Source: CAIOZA01 sp964464375 (lineage in GTDB: Bacteria > Bacteroidota > Ignavibacteria > Kapaibacteriales > UBA2268). From it: a DNA stretch of 27,221 bases. Below, one piece after another: positions 7,592 to 15,687 of this stretch (the first letter of the stretch is position 1; the number at the start of each line of letters is the position of its first letter). The stretch is taken from assembly GCA_964464375.1 (NCBI GenBank), contig CAYXFU010000045.1, forward strand, positions 1 through 27,221, written 5' to 3'. The notes beneath the pieces are model-generated. The model was not told where the DNA came from, did not search any database, and saw nothing but the letters and a program-made list of their open reading frames with translations. The position numbers and the translations under genes were made by a program.

Positions 7592-9175
7592 ATGTCTATT
7601 CCACTTCATTTATTACTTGGCATCAGCCGAGACAATGTAACTGACTCATGTGAAGCTCTACCTAGTCAGTCTGAAGAGGAGACTAATGATTTATTATTTA
7701 CAAACCAATTCTTCAAGTCAATTCTTGATATTCTTCCCAATCCTGTCTTTGTAAAAGATGTTGATTCGTTCAGGTTTATATATCTTAATGCCTCTGCTGA
7801 GAAATCGACCGGTTACTCACTCGAAGACTTAGCCGGAAAAACGGCATCCCAGATATTCACTAAGGAACTTGCAGAATATTATAATCAGACTGATTCAGAG
7901 CTAATTGTTAGTGGTGGTCCTATTGAGATAGAAACAGAACTAAGAAAAACCAAGAATAATACGCTTAAAATTTTCCGAACCAACAAGTCACTTATCAAAG
8001 ATAGTTTAAATATTCCAAGATATATACTCGAAAACTGCGAGGATATTACGTTTAACAAGATTGAATCTGATGAAGCCGATACAGGTGAATTTGTTTTCAG
8101 CAAATTGTTTTACTCAAGTCCTATCGCTATTGCTATGATTGGAGTCGCAGAAAACACCTATATCGATGTAAACACTTCCTTCGAGGAATTAACAGGCTAT
8201 AGTTCAGAGAATATCCTGCATAAGAGAGTGGATGAAGTCTCACTTTGGTCAGACTTATCTTCTTTTAGAGAACTAATTGAGAACGCAAAAATTCATATCA
8301 ATATTGACAATCAGGAATTATTAATAACAAGGATGGACGGCACCGAGAGAACGGCTCTTGTTTCGTTTGAGTATATAGTTTCAGATGATTCTCCATCGTG
8401 GGTGATCCTGACAGCTATAGATATAACAGAGAGGAAAGAATCTGACGAAAGAATGAGGATTGCCTTAGAGAAACAAAAAGATCTTAATGTCCTTAAGCAT
8501 AGATTCATTCACATGATATCGCATGAATTCAGAACTCCACTTACTTCGATAATGCTTTCTACTGACTTGTTGCGACGCTACAGCGACAACTGGACAGTTG
8601 AGGAAAAGGCAAAACACTTCGACAGGATTCAAAATACAATTCTTGGCATGACTCATCTTCTCGAAAATGTACTAACAGTTGACAAACTCGAATCTGATAA
8701 ATATGAATTTAATGTAGAATTTATTGATCTTAATCCATTCTGCAAGTCTGTTATTAGAAATATTGAAATTACTAATAAATTAGATAGACCAATTCAATAT
8801 CTGTTTAATTCAACTAATCCTGATATTTATCTGGATGAAACTCTAGTTGCGCATATATTGACTAATCTACTCTCTAATGCTGTTAAATACTCAACACCGG
8901 ATAAAGACATTGTTCTTAATGTTGATGTTACCGACGCTGAAACTGTCTTCATTGTCAAGGATTTTGGTATCGGAATACCTAAAGAAGACATTCATAATCT
9001 ATTCGAGACATTCTATCGTGCATCGAATATTACAACTACTGCAGGTTATGGGTTAGGTTTGGGAATTGTTAAAAAATGTGTTGAACTTCACAAAGGAACT
9101 ATTCAGGTTGAAAGCCATGAGAACATTGGTACAACATTTATTATTAAACTTCCGAATTCTTCCAGAACGAAATAG
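7592..9175 (+). CDS. PAS-PAS sensor histidine kinase, soluble, orphan
   Basis: This is a 527-residue hybrid-free sensor kinase. Two PAS domains occupy roughly residues 40-155 and 165-285; the second ends in ILTAIDITERKESDERMR, the usual PAS-C/linker. HisKA follows with the phospho-acceptor in MISHEFRTPLTS (His at about 311). HATPase_c has the N box NLLSNAVKYS, the G1 box DFGIGIP and the G2 box GYGLGLGIV. No transmembrane segment or signal peptide is visible, so it probably senses a cytosolic cue. The ATG at 7592 is chosen over an in-frame TTG at 7538, which would add 18 hydrophobic residues without family support. No response regulator lies nearby. The ligand is unknown. Confidence 0.93.
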   Translation: MSIPLHLLLGISRDNVTDSCEALPSQSEEETNDLLFTNQFFKSILDILPNPVFVKDVDSFRFIYLNASAEKSTGYSLEDLAGKTASQIFTKELAEYYNQTDSELIVSGGPIEIETELRKTKNNTLKIFRTNKSLIKDSLNIPRYILENCEDITFNKIESDEADTGEFVFSKLFYSSPIAIAMIGVAENTYIDVNTSFEELTGYSSENILHKRVDEVSLWSDLSSFRELIENAKIHINIDNQELLITRMDGTERTALVSFEYIVSDDSPSWVILTAIDITERKESDERMRIALEKQKDLNVLKHRFIHMISHEFRTPLTSIMLSTDLLRRYSDNWTVEEKAKHFDRIQNTILGMTHLLENVLTVDKLESDKYEFNVEFIDLNPFCKSVIRNIEITNKLDRPIQYLFNSTNPDIYLDETLVAHILTNLLSNAVKYSTPDKDIVLNVDVTDAETVFIVKDFGIGIPKEDIHNLFETFYRASNITTTAGYGLGLGIVKKCVELHKGTIQVESHENIGTTFIIKLPNSSRTK

Positions 9176-9254
9176 AGCCTGCATTTGTAATGAGATTGCC
9201 AGAAAGCAACATTTTCCAATCAAACATTAACGATTACCAGTAAGAAATAGCAAC

Positions 9255-9310
9255 TGATATCCCCAGTGGGATTTGTTTTTGGGATGTATCCCCGCTTGCG
9301 CAGGGATGAC
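9255..9310. repeat. Double hairpin, REP-like, between convergent genes
   Basis: Two GC-rich stem-loops sit in the 146-bp gap between the converging kinase and ARPP-1-like genes. One is ATCCCCAGTGGGAT (9259-9272). The other is ATCCCCGCTTGCGCAGGGAT (9288-9307), with one mismatch in the stem. The second resembles the widely dispersed ATCCCCGC...GCGGGGAT extragenic palindromes. A T-rich stretch lies between them, so they may also end transcription. Confidence 0.5.
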
Positions 9311-9321
9311 AAATTCCATAA

Positions 9322-10287
9322 TTAAATAATTATTCTTTGTGTTTTTGAGAATTCCTTTTCGTTGGGGAGCCGGACACCGACGAAATGGACAACCTCGGAC
9401 TCGTGAACCAGAGCAGATGCAAAACCTTCTTTTGATTCGTAACGATAGTCTTCTCCCAGACCGACAGATTTATACATGTTCTCGTATCCGTAGCGGATAT
9501 AGTTTAGAAATTCTTTACATTGATTAACATAATCTACTTCTTTATATTCCTTATTGTCAAAATGTGCTGTTGAAGAATAGCTCTTAATGAGCTTTTCGGC
9601 TACATTTGAGAATGACTCTGAATTGGACAGATACTCAATTCCTGCGATCTCTCCGTTGATGATGATAATCATTCCCTTTTGATTTTCTACCGTTTTAAAT
9701 TCCTTTTGGTAATCTTCAAATGCCTTCTCATTTTTTTCATATACTTCATCCATTGCCATAGTATTGCTTACCACTTTAGCTTTACGGCTGAATGCGGCAA
9801 CATCTTCCCATACTTCAGATTGATCAGCACGAAATTTATTCGATACCTTTAAACTCATGTTGACCGAAGCCATCCGTTTTGCACGGATTTCATAGTTCAT
9901 TAGGTTATCGGAATCAGCAAAGTGTTTGTTTTTGCTGTAGTTCCACCTTCCCTGCTCCACACAGGCAACATTGATAATGGTCGTAGTCTTCTTTTCGAGA
10001 AGAACGGTAGCATTGATAACGCGGTTTTGCTTTGCCCCGATGAACTGTTCTCCATCAATAATCAGAACAAGATTATCGGAGTGGTTGATTACTTTCAATT
10101 CTGGAACATGGCCGGATTCACTTACCTCGGTAATTTCAACTTCCTTAGCTTTGATTGATTCGGATAATGTTCTGTAAATTAGTTTATCACCATTATTATG
10201 GAATAAAGGGATAACTGTCATATTCTTGTAGCTCTGGGGTGAGCCAAAGGATACGCTGTCGATTAATTTTGCAACTGAGGGATTCAT
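9322..10287 (-). CDS. ARPP-1-like (DUF6569) domain protein
   Basis: The 321-residue protein has no signal peptide or membrane segment. Its recognisable block is LVLIIDGEQFIGAKQNRVIN followed by a TVLLE strand, then VACVEQGRWNYSK (about residues 90-140). This matches my recollection of the ARPP-1/DUF6569 family, described by Burroughs and Aravind as associated with ADP-ribosylglycohydrolase-type and rhodanese-phosphatase proteins. The biochemical role is not established. A late GMIIIINGEIAGIE segment fits the repeated beta-rich fold. The ATG at 10287 is preferred to an upstream in-frame start at 10350, which would add a poor cysteine-rich leader. It is divergent from a WYL regulator with about 98 bp between the start codons, which suggests that the regulator controls it. 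Confidence 0.7.
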   Translation of the reverse strand: MNPSVAKLIDSVSFGSPQSYKNMTVIPLFHNNGDKLIYRTLSESIKAKEVEITEVSESGHVPELKVINHSDNLVLIIDGEQFIGAKQNRVINATVLLEKKTTTIINVACVEQGRWNYSKNKHFADSDNLMNYEIRAKRMASVNMSLKVSNKFRADQSEVWEDVAAFSRKAKVVSNTMAMDEVYEKNEKAFEDYQKEFKTVENQKGMIIIINGEIAGIEYLSNSESFSNVAEKLIKSYSSTAHFDNKEYKEVDYVNQCKEFLNYIRYGYENMYKSVGLGEDYRYESKEGFASALVHESEVVHFVGVRLPNEKEFSKTQRIII

Positions 10288-10385
10288 AAATAACTCTTTA
10301 TTATTTGGAAAATAATATTTACATTGCAAAAATACAAGGCAGTACGTCACAAAATGTCATTTATAAAAATAGATGAAAAAAAATT

Positions 10386-11387
10386 ATGAAAAAAAAATCG
10401 GGAGAAGAATCAGGGCAATCTTTGCAAGCCAGAAGAGTAGTCTGGATGCTGAAGAAGCTACAGAATGGCTATAAATTTACGGCTAAGGACTTTAAAAAAG
10501 AAATTGATATTGAGTTTGGAGAAGTATCGCTAAGAACTGTTCAACGAGACTTACAGCTACTTCAGGAATGTGAAACACTTGTCGAGTCTTATCAGGACGG
10601 CAAGTCTCCTTATTATTATTATTCAAAAGTTAGCAGAAGACCATCAATTCCGAAAATTGAATCTAGCGAGTTGCTGTCGTTCCATATTTTAAAGGCATAT
10701 CTGAAGAATTTTAAGGGGACGATGATTGAAGCTGAAGCAACAAAATTATCGAAAAAGCTGGATTATGTGGCACCAGAAGATGTGTTTCTCGAAGAGAGTT
10801 TGTATTGGGACAAGAATATCGGTCAGTTTGATTATACAGATTTCGATCCATTGATACGAAGAGTGATTTACCAGATTACTAATAAGAAATGGGCAGACAT
10901 ACAGTACAGGCCCGTGGAATCAGATGAGAGCCGACTCTATACGGCATTCTTCAGATCAATATTCACTTATGCAGGTTATCTTTATGTAGTAGCTTATCTT
11001 CCTGTTCACAATAGTCATGTAGCCTTTGCAATACATAGATTAGAAGCGATAAACGAAAAGGATAATTATCAGCATGAATTGCCTGATTTTGATTTGGATG
11101 AATTCGCAAAAATTAGATTCGGAGTGTACTGGGGACAAACAGAAGATGTTGAACTTTATATTCAAAGCAAGTATGCTCATTACTTTGAGAACAGGAAATG
11201 GCATACATCGCAGAGATTTGCCACTGATCGAAACGGAAATTTAACAATAAGAATGACTGTGCCGATAGCAACTGATTTCGTAGCCTGGCTTCTGAGCTGG
11301 GGTGATCTGATAACTGTCAGAAAGCCACAGATACTAATTGATAAGGTAGTTGCAAGAGCAGATAAAATTTTAAATAATTATGAATAA
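10386..11387 (+). CDS. WYL-domain transcriptional regulator
   Basis: The 333-residue protein has an N-terminal DeoR/HTH_11-type helix-turn-helix (about residues 14-70, with SLRTVQRDLQLLQE as recognition region). The WYL domain is at about 160-225 (IQYRPVES, AGYLYVVAYLP, FAIHRLEAI). The WCX-type C-terminus ends in VPIATDFVAWLLSWGDLITV. WYL regulators usually sense a nucleotide or nucleic-acid ligand through the WYL pocket and often control defence or DNA-damage genes. It faces the ARPP-1-like gene across a short AT-rich intergenic region and lies 17 bp before a lipoprotein gene on the same strand, so it may regulate both sides. The signature WYL triplet is degenerate here (YLY). Confidence 0.88.
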   Translation: MKKKSGEESGQSLQARRVVWMLKKLQNGYKFTAKDFKKEIDIEFGEVSLRTVQRDLQLLQECETLVESYQDGKSPYYYYSKVSRRPSIPKIESSELLSFHILKAYLKNFKGTMIEAEATKLSKKLDYVAPEDVFLEESLYWDKNIGQFDYTDFDPLIRRVIYQITNKKWADIQYRPVESDESRLYTAFFRSIFTYAGYLYVVAYLPVHNSHVAFAIHRLEAINEKDNYQHELPDFDLDEFAKIRFGVYWGQTEDVELYIQSKYAHYFENRKWHTSQRFATDRNGNLTIRMTVPIATDFVAWLLSWGDLITVRKPQILIDKVVARADKILNNYE

Positions 11388-11404
11388 ACATTCTGGGTGA
11401 TGAA

Positions 11405-11989
11405 ATGAAAAATACTATTCTACTAGTTTCTATGATGGCTTTAATTGGTTTAACTTCTTGTACAAAATTCAGATACAAGCCTACGGAAGTGAAAGAAGAG
11501 GATAAACCTCAGGTATCAGTAACTAACACAATATCAATTCCTACTGACAAGGATGTGGCACCAATGACCGGTGAAATGCCTGCAAACAATCCAGATACTG
11601 TACTGACAGTAACCTCAACGGACGAGAAATTCTTTCTGAGAAATGGGCAGGATGCAAACTTTATCTATAGTGGGAAAATAAATCCTGAAGATGTTTACTG
11701 GGTTTATGAACAAACAATTGATGGATACAATCTTTCGCTAAAGTACAAGACAGATGTTGTTGATATTCAATTTGAAAGATTATGCCAGAATTTTATCGTC
11801 GCAAGCCCTGGGCTTACCAATGTTAAATATCCCAAATCAATGCGCTATGAACAGATAATATGGACTCCGCGTGAGGACGGTTACTGGGAGGTAAGAATGG
11901 GGACAACTGAAAGAGGGTGCAAGAGTAAGGCACTACAGGATTTGCAGAAGATTAGAAACAAAGATTACGACAAAGCAGTACCAAAATAA
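11405..11989 (+). CDS. Hypothetical lipoprotein
   Basis: The 194-residue protein has a lipoprotein signal peptide: MKNTILLVSMMALIGLTSC, with the lipobox LTSC placing Cys19 as the lipidated residue. An acidic, proline-rich linker (about 25-75) leads to a compact domain (about 80-180) with YWVYEQTIDGYNLSLKYKTD and a WTPREDGYWEVRMGT segment. I do not recognise the family. It follows the WYL gene by 17 bp and precedes the universal stress protein by 15 bp, so the three are probably one operon. An outer-membrane or periplasmic location is likely. Confidence 0.75.
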   Translation: MKNTILLVSMMALIGLTSCTKFRYKPTEVKEEDKPQVSVTNTISIPTDKDVAPMTGEMPANNPDTVLTVTSTDEKFFLRNGQDANFIYSGKINPEDVYWVYEQTIDGYNLSLKYKTDVVDIQFERLCQNFIVASPGLTNVKYPKSMRYEQIIWTPREDGYWEVRMGTTERGCKSKALQDLQKIRNKDYDKAVPK

Positions 11990-12004
11990 TTATAGGATAG
12001 TGTC

Positions 12005-12457
12005 ATGTTTCAATTTAATAAAATCTTAGTCCCTACCGACTTTTCGGAACAGTTTGGCATTGCACTGAATTATGCAAAAGAGCTTGCTCAATCAACCGGT
12101 GCAGAACTACACATTCTGCATGTAATTGAACACACAGTATATCCTGCGGATATGGGAATCGCACAAGCTAGCTTTATAGATCTTGAAATGGAGCTAAATA
12201 ATAATTCATTGAATCAAATGGAGCTACTCAAAACTGAACTGGTAAAAGACAACATTAATGTTGCCATAGCCCTAAAAAGCGGCAGACCTTCAGATCAGAT
12301 AATTGAATATGCTTTTGCAGAGCAAGTTGATTTGATTTGCATAGCAACACATGGCAGAAGTGGTTTTGAGCATCTGTTATTTGGCAGTACAACAGAAAAG
12401 GTTCTGAGAAAAGCTCCCTGCCCCGTTCTGGCTGTCAGAATTCCGAGTAATAGATAG
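12005..12457 (+). CDS. Universal stress protein, UspA family
   Basis: A single-domain 150-residue UspA protein. It begins KILVPTDFSE, the standard first strand with the Asp that contacts nucleotide. It ends with THGRSGFEHLLFGSTTEKVL and APCPVLAVR, matching the G-x2-G-x9-G-[ST] ATP-binding signature. ATP-binding Usp proteins act in stress survival, but the specific partner is not evident. It is the last gene of the probable WYL-lipoprotein-Usp operon. Confidence 0.93.
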   Translation: MFQFNKILVPTDFSEQFGIALNYAKELAQSTGAELHILHVIEHTVYPADMGIAQASFIDLEMELNNNSLNQMELLKTELVKDNINVAIALKSGRPSDQIIEYAFAEQVDLICIATHGRSGFEHLLFGSTTEKVLRKAPCPVLAVRIPSNR

Positions 12458-12488
12458 GAGGATTGGTTCATTCTCTGTTAATCAATGT

Positions 12489-12625
12489 ATAGCCACGAGC
12501 TTTAGCTCGTGGTGAAAAGATAATAATGAAATTATTTGGGGATTTATCCCCACAAAACAGAGCAATTTCGACTAAAGTCAATTAAAATAATTAGAAGTTT
12601 TCCACGAGCTAAAGCTCGTGGCTAT
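12489..12625. repeat. Nested-palindrome, MITE-like element
   Basis: The 352-bp gap 12458-12809 contains two inverted copies of ATAGCCACGAGCTTTAGCTC plus GTGG (12489-12512 and 12602-12625). Each copy is itself a near-perfect hairpin. Between them lie a smaller palindrome, GGGGATTTATCCCC (12539-12552), and GACTAAAGTC. The ATCAAT beside both outer ends continues the inversion. No open frame is inside, so it could be a non-autonomous element. The remaining 12626-12809 is AT-rich leader of the fbp gene. Confidence 0.7.
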
Positions 12626-12745
12626 TGATTCCATAATATTTTAAAGAGATCGATTCAGCCGAGTAATACATAAGGTTTAGAAAATTATATATATGATAAT
12701 TGTTGTATTTCTATTAATTCTTATTAACAGTGATAATTAATATCA

Positions 12746-12777
12746 TTTGTTTTTCCATATATAATTAACTATTTTTA
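12746..12777 (+). promoter_or_regulatory. Candidate Bacteroidota-type promoter for fbp
   Basis: TTTG at 12746-12749 is followed after 20 bp by TATTTTTA at 12770-12777, one base from the TAnnTTTG -7 consensus of Bacteroidota. It lies 32 bp before the fbp start. In AT-rich DNA this can occur by chance. Confidence 0.3.
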
Positions 12778-12809
12778 ATGTTTTAAATTGATTTAAAGAA
12801 TATTTAATT

Positions 12810-13832
12810 ATGATTAGAACTACCCGTCTGGTAACTATCCCTTCTCATATACAGCAAGAAGAAGAGTTACATCCTGAAGCAACAGGTACTTTCTCCAGTT
12901 TGATGCAGGATCTGACTTTAGCTTTGAGAATAATAGCATGGGAAGTTCGCCGTGCCGGGTTGAATGACATTCTTGGTCTGACAAATAATAAGAATTATAA
13001 TGGAGATATTGTAAGAAAGCTTGATGATTACTCCAATTCAGTAATTATAAGAGCAATGGATCATGGTGGTAATATATGTGTAATGGCTTCCGAAGAGTCT
13101 GACGGGTTAATTCCAATACCCGAAAAATATGTTAAAGGAAAATATGTTCTGGTTTTCGATCCATTGGACGGATCAACAAATATTGATGTTAACATAACTA
13201 TTGGAACAATTTTCTCTATTTACCAGAGAATTGATCCAGACTCAAAAGCTGACGGAACGCTTGAAGATATTCTTCAACCAGGACACAAACAGGTAGCAGC
13301 AGGTTATGTGCTATACGGAAGCAGCACCACACTTGTCTATACAAGTGGGCATGGGACACATGTTTTTACTTATGATCCAACAATCGGTGAATTCATTATG
13401 ACATTCGAGAATCTTAGAATACCGAACCGAGGTAAGCTTTATAGTTGCAATGAAGGAAATTTTTATAAATGGAATAACCAGAGAATCAGAGATTTTGTGA
13501 CCTATCTAAAAACACCTAGTGAAGACGGTGAAAGACCCTATAACCTGAGATACATCGCAACATCTGTAGCTGATATTCATAGAACCATTTACTATGGAGG
13601 AATTTATTTATATCCTGAAGATTCGTCTTCACCAAAAGGTAAGATAAGATTGGTCTATGAAGCGAATCCACTTGCAATGATAATTGAACAGGCTGGAGGT
13701 AAAGCAATATCAGGGACTCAAAGGTTGATGGATATTGTTCCGGAACACATTCATCAGAGAGTACCTTTCTTTGTTGGTAGTAAAGATGATGTGACCGATC
13801 TGGAATCATTTTTAAGAAATGGCAAACTATAG
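12810..13832 (+). CDS. fbp: Fructose-1,6-bisphosphatase class 1
   Basis: Catalyses hydrolysis of fructose 1,6-bisphosphate to fructose 6-phosphate in gluconeogenesis. The 340-residue length is normal for class 1. The metal-site signatures are ASEESDG (about 92-98) and FDPLDGSTNIDVNITIGTIF (about 116-135). Substrate-binding blocks are RYIATSVADIHRTIYYGGIY and YEANPLAMIIEQAGG in the C-terminal half. The ATG at 12810 fits family N-termini; no Shine-Dalgarno sequence is present. A polyprenyl synthase gene follows 48 bp later on the same strand. Confidence 0.96.
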   Translation: MIRTTRLVTIPSHIQQEEELHPEATGTFSSLMQDLTLALRIIAWEVRRAGLNDILGLTNNKNYNGDIVRKLDDYSNSVIIRAMDHGGNICVMASEESDGLIPIPEKYVKGKYVLVFDPLDGSTNIDVNITIGTIFSIYQRIDPDSKADGTLEDILQPGHKQVAAGYVLYGSSTTLVYTSGHGTHVFTYDPTIGEFIMTFENLRIPNRGKLYSCNEGNFYKWNNQRIRDFVTYLKTPSEDGERPYNLRYIATSVADIHRTIYYGGIYLYPEDSSSPKGKIRLVYEANPLAMIIEQAGGKAISGTQRLMDIVPEHIHQRVPFFVGSKDDVTDLESFLRNGKL

Positions 13833-13880
13833 TTTTTCAAAAAATTGAATAATATTATAAATGATAAGATTTACAAATTG

Positions 13881-14855
13881 ATGAATATTAAGGAAATAGC
13901 AAAACCAATAGAAAAAAGTTTAGATGAGTTTGATGATTTTTTCAAGAATTTGATGCGTTCAAAGGTATCCCTTCTTGATCTAATCGTTAGATACATCACT
14001 AAGAAAAAGGGAAAGAGAGTTAGACCCACACTTGTATTTCTTAGTGCTGAGGCTTGCGGTGGAATAAACAGCCGAAGTTTTATAGCGGCTTCAATGACTG
14101 AGCTTTTGCATACTGCCACACTTGTTCACGACGATATAGTTGATGAAGCCAGCGAACGTCGTGGCATTGCATCAATCAATAGTGCCTGGAGTAATAAGAT
14201 TGCCGTTCTTTTCGGAGATTATCTCTTGTCAAGAGGATTATTAGCAGCAATTGATAATGATGAATTTGATTTTTTGAGATCCTTATCAACTAGTGTTAAA
14301 AGAATGAGTGAAGGCGAGCTGCTTCAGATACAGAAGAGCAAGGACAACCATATTGATGAAGAGACTTACTTTAAGATTATATCAGACAAAACAGCATCCC
14401 TAATTGCTTCGGCATGCCAGCTTGGTGCTCTGAGTGCGACAGACAACAAAGAATATCATCAGGCTATGTATAATTATGGAGAATACCTTGGTTTAGCATT
14501 CCAGATTAAAGATGATCTGCTTGATTATCAGGCAAAAAGTGCACAAATCGGTAAACCTGTAGGAAATGACATTAAGGAAAAGAAAATTACTTTGCCTTTA
14601 TTATTTGCATTGACACAGGTGGACAAAGTTAAATCTAAAGAAATAATTAAATTGATTAAGAATGGAAATTTAAGAAAAAAGAATATAAATGAAATTATTA
14701 AATTTGCATCTGAATTCGGAGGAATTGAATATGCAATGAAAAAAGCTATAGAACTATCTACAAAAGCAATAGCTGAACTAAGCATATTACCTGAATCTGA
14801 TTCAAAGACTTCTCTGATTAATTTTGCAAATTTTGTTATAAATAGGGAACTTTAA
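13881..14855 (+). CDS. trans-polyprenyl diphosphate synthase
   Basis: The 324-residue protein belongs to the IspA/IspB-type polyprenyl synthase family. It adds isopentenyl diphosphate units to make the chain used for quinones or other isoprenoids. The first Asp-rich motif is LVHDDIVDEASERRG (DDxxD) and the second is QIKDDLLDYQ. KGKRVRP near residue 45 is the usual IPP-binding element. Small residues (A, T) five and four positions before the first motif argue against a short farnesyl-type product and favour a long chain such as that of menaquinone; this is an inference. The ATG at 13881 is preferred to an in-frame TTG at 13845. Confidence 0.93.
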   Translation: MNIKEIAKPIEKSLDEFDDFFKNLMRSKVSLLDLIVRYITKKKGKRVRPTLVFLSAEACGGINSRSFIAASMTELLHTATLVHDDIVDEASERRGIASINSAWSNKIAVLFGDYLLSRGLLAAIDNDEFDFLRSLSTSVKRMSEGELLQIQKSKDNHIDEETYFKIISDKTASLIASACQLGALSATDNKEYHQAMYNYGEYLGLAFQIKDDLLDYQAKSAQIGKPVGNDIKEKKITLPLLFALTQVDKVKSKEIIKLIKNGNLRKKNINEIIKFASEFGGIEYAMKKAIELSTKAIAELSILPESDSKTSLINFANFVINREL

Positions 14856-14960
14856 CCCATATTTCAAAAATATTTTTCATCTAAATCATTCTTAATAATT
14901 TGAAAATCTAATAGTTTAGCAAACATAAAAAGAATTATCAAAAAATAATAAGGATTTAAT

Positions 14961-15659
14961 ATGGATAATCGAAGTTTCGTTAGTCCAATACAAGACAATT
15001 CGGTGGTGCAGGCACAGCAGAAGTTTATGTCCAAAGTTTATGGTTGGATGGTAGGAGGAATGCTTGTCACAGCTCTCACAGCTTACTTTATATCTTCAAG
15101 CGAAGAACTATTAATGATGGTTCTTCCTTATATGATTATACTGATTCTTGCTGAGCTTGGACTGGTAATATTTTTGTCAGCAAGAATAGAAAAAATGTCA
15201 AAGAACACTGCAATAATTTCGTTTCTTGCCTATTCATTCCTTAATGGTTTAACGATGTCTGTTATTCTACTATCTTACACAGTAGAATCAATATCGACTA
15301 CTTTCTTTGTAGCGGCTACAATGTTTGGTGGACTAAGCCTCTATGGATTTGTTACGAAGAAGAGTTTATCGGGTTTGGGTAGCTTTATGTTTATGGGCTT
15401 GATTGGCATAATTGTAGCCTCTTTGCTTAATATGTTTATCGCCAGTTCAGCTTTGCATTTTGCTATTAGTATTCTGGGAGTTATTATTTTTGCTGGTTTG
15501 ACGGCTTATGACACTCAGAAACTTAAACAAATGTATGAAGTACAGTACGGCGATGAAGCAACTGCTGCAAAAACATCAATCATGGGAGCATTAATACTTT
15601 ACTTAGATTTTATCAATTTATTCCTTTTCCTTCTGAGAATATTCGGAAGCAGAAGATAA
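14961..15659 (+). CDS. Bax inhibitor-1/YccA family membrane protein
   Basis: The 232-residue protein has seven hydrophobic segments. The BI-1 signatures GLTAYDTQKLKQMYE (about 177-191) and a C-terminal LYLDFINLFLFLLRIFGSRR are present. Characterised relatives act as pH-sensitive calcium leak channels; the bacterial role is poorly known. An AAGGATTTAAT ribosome binding site precedes the ATG. It stands between the polyprenyl synthase and a TPR protein, with gaps of 105 and 28 bp. Confidence 0.92.
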   Translation: MDNRSFVSPIQDNSVVQAQQKFMSKVYGWMVGGMLVTALTAYFISSSEELLMMVLPYMIILILAELGLVIFLSARIEKMSKNTAIISFLAYSFLNGLTMSVILLSYTVESISTTFFVAATMFGGLSLYGFVTKKSLSGLGSFMFMGLIGIIVASLLNMFIASSALHFAISILGVIIFAGLTAYDTQKLKQMYEVQYGDEATAAKTSIMGALILYLDFINLFLFLLRIFGSRR

Positions 15660-15687
15660 GTTTAATTCAATTCATTTTATTAAGTTA

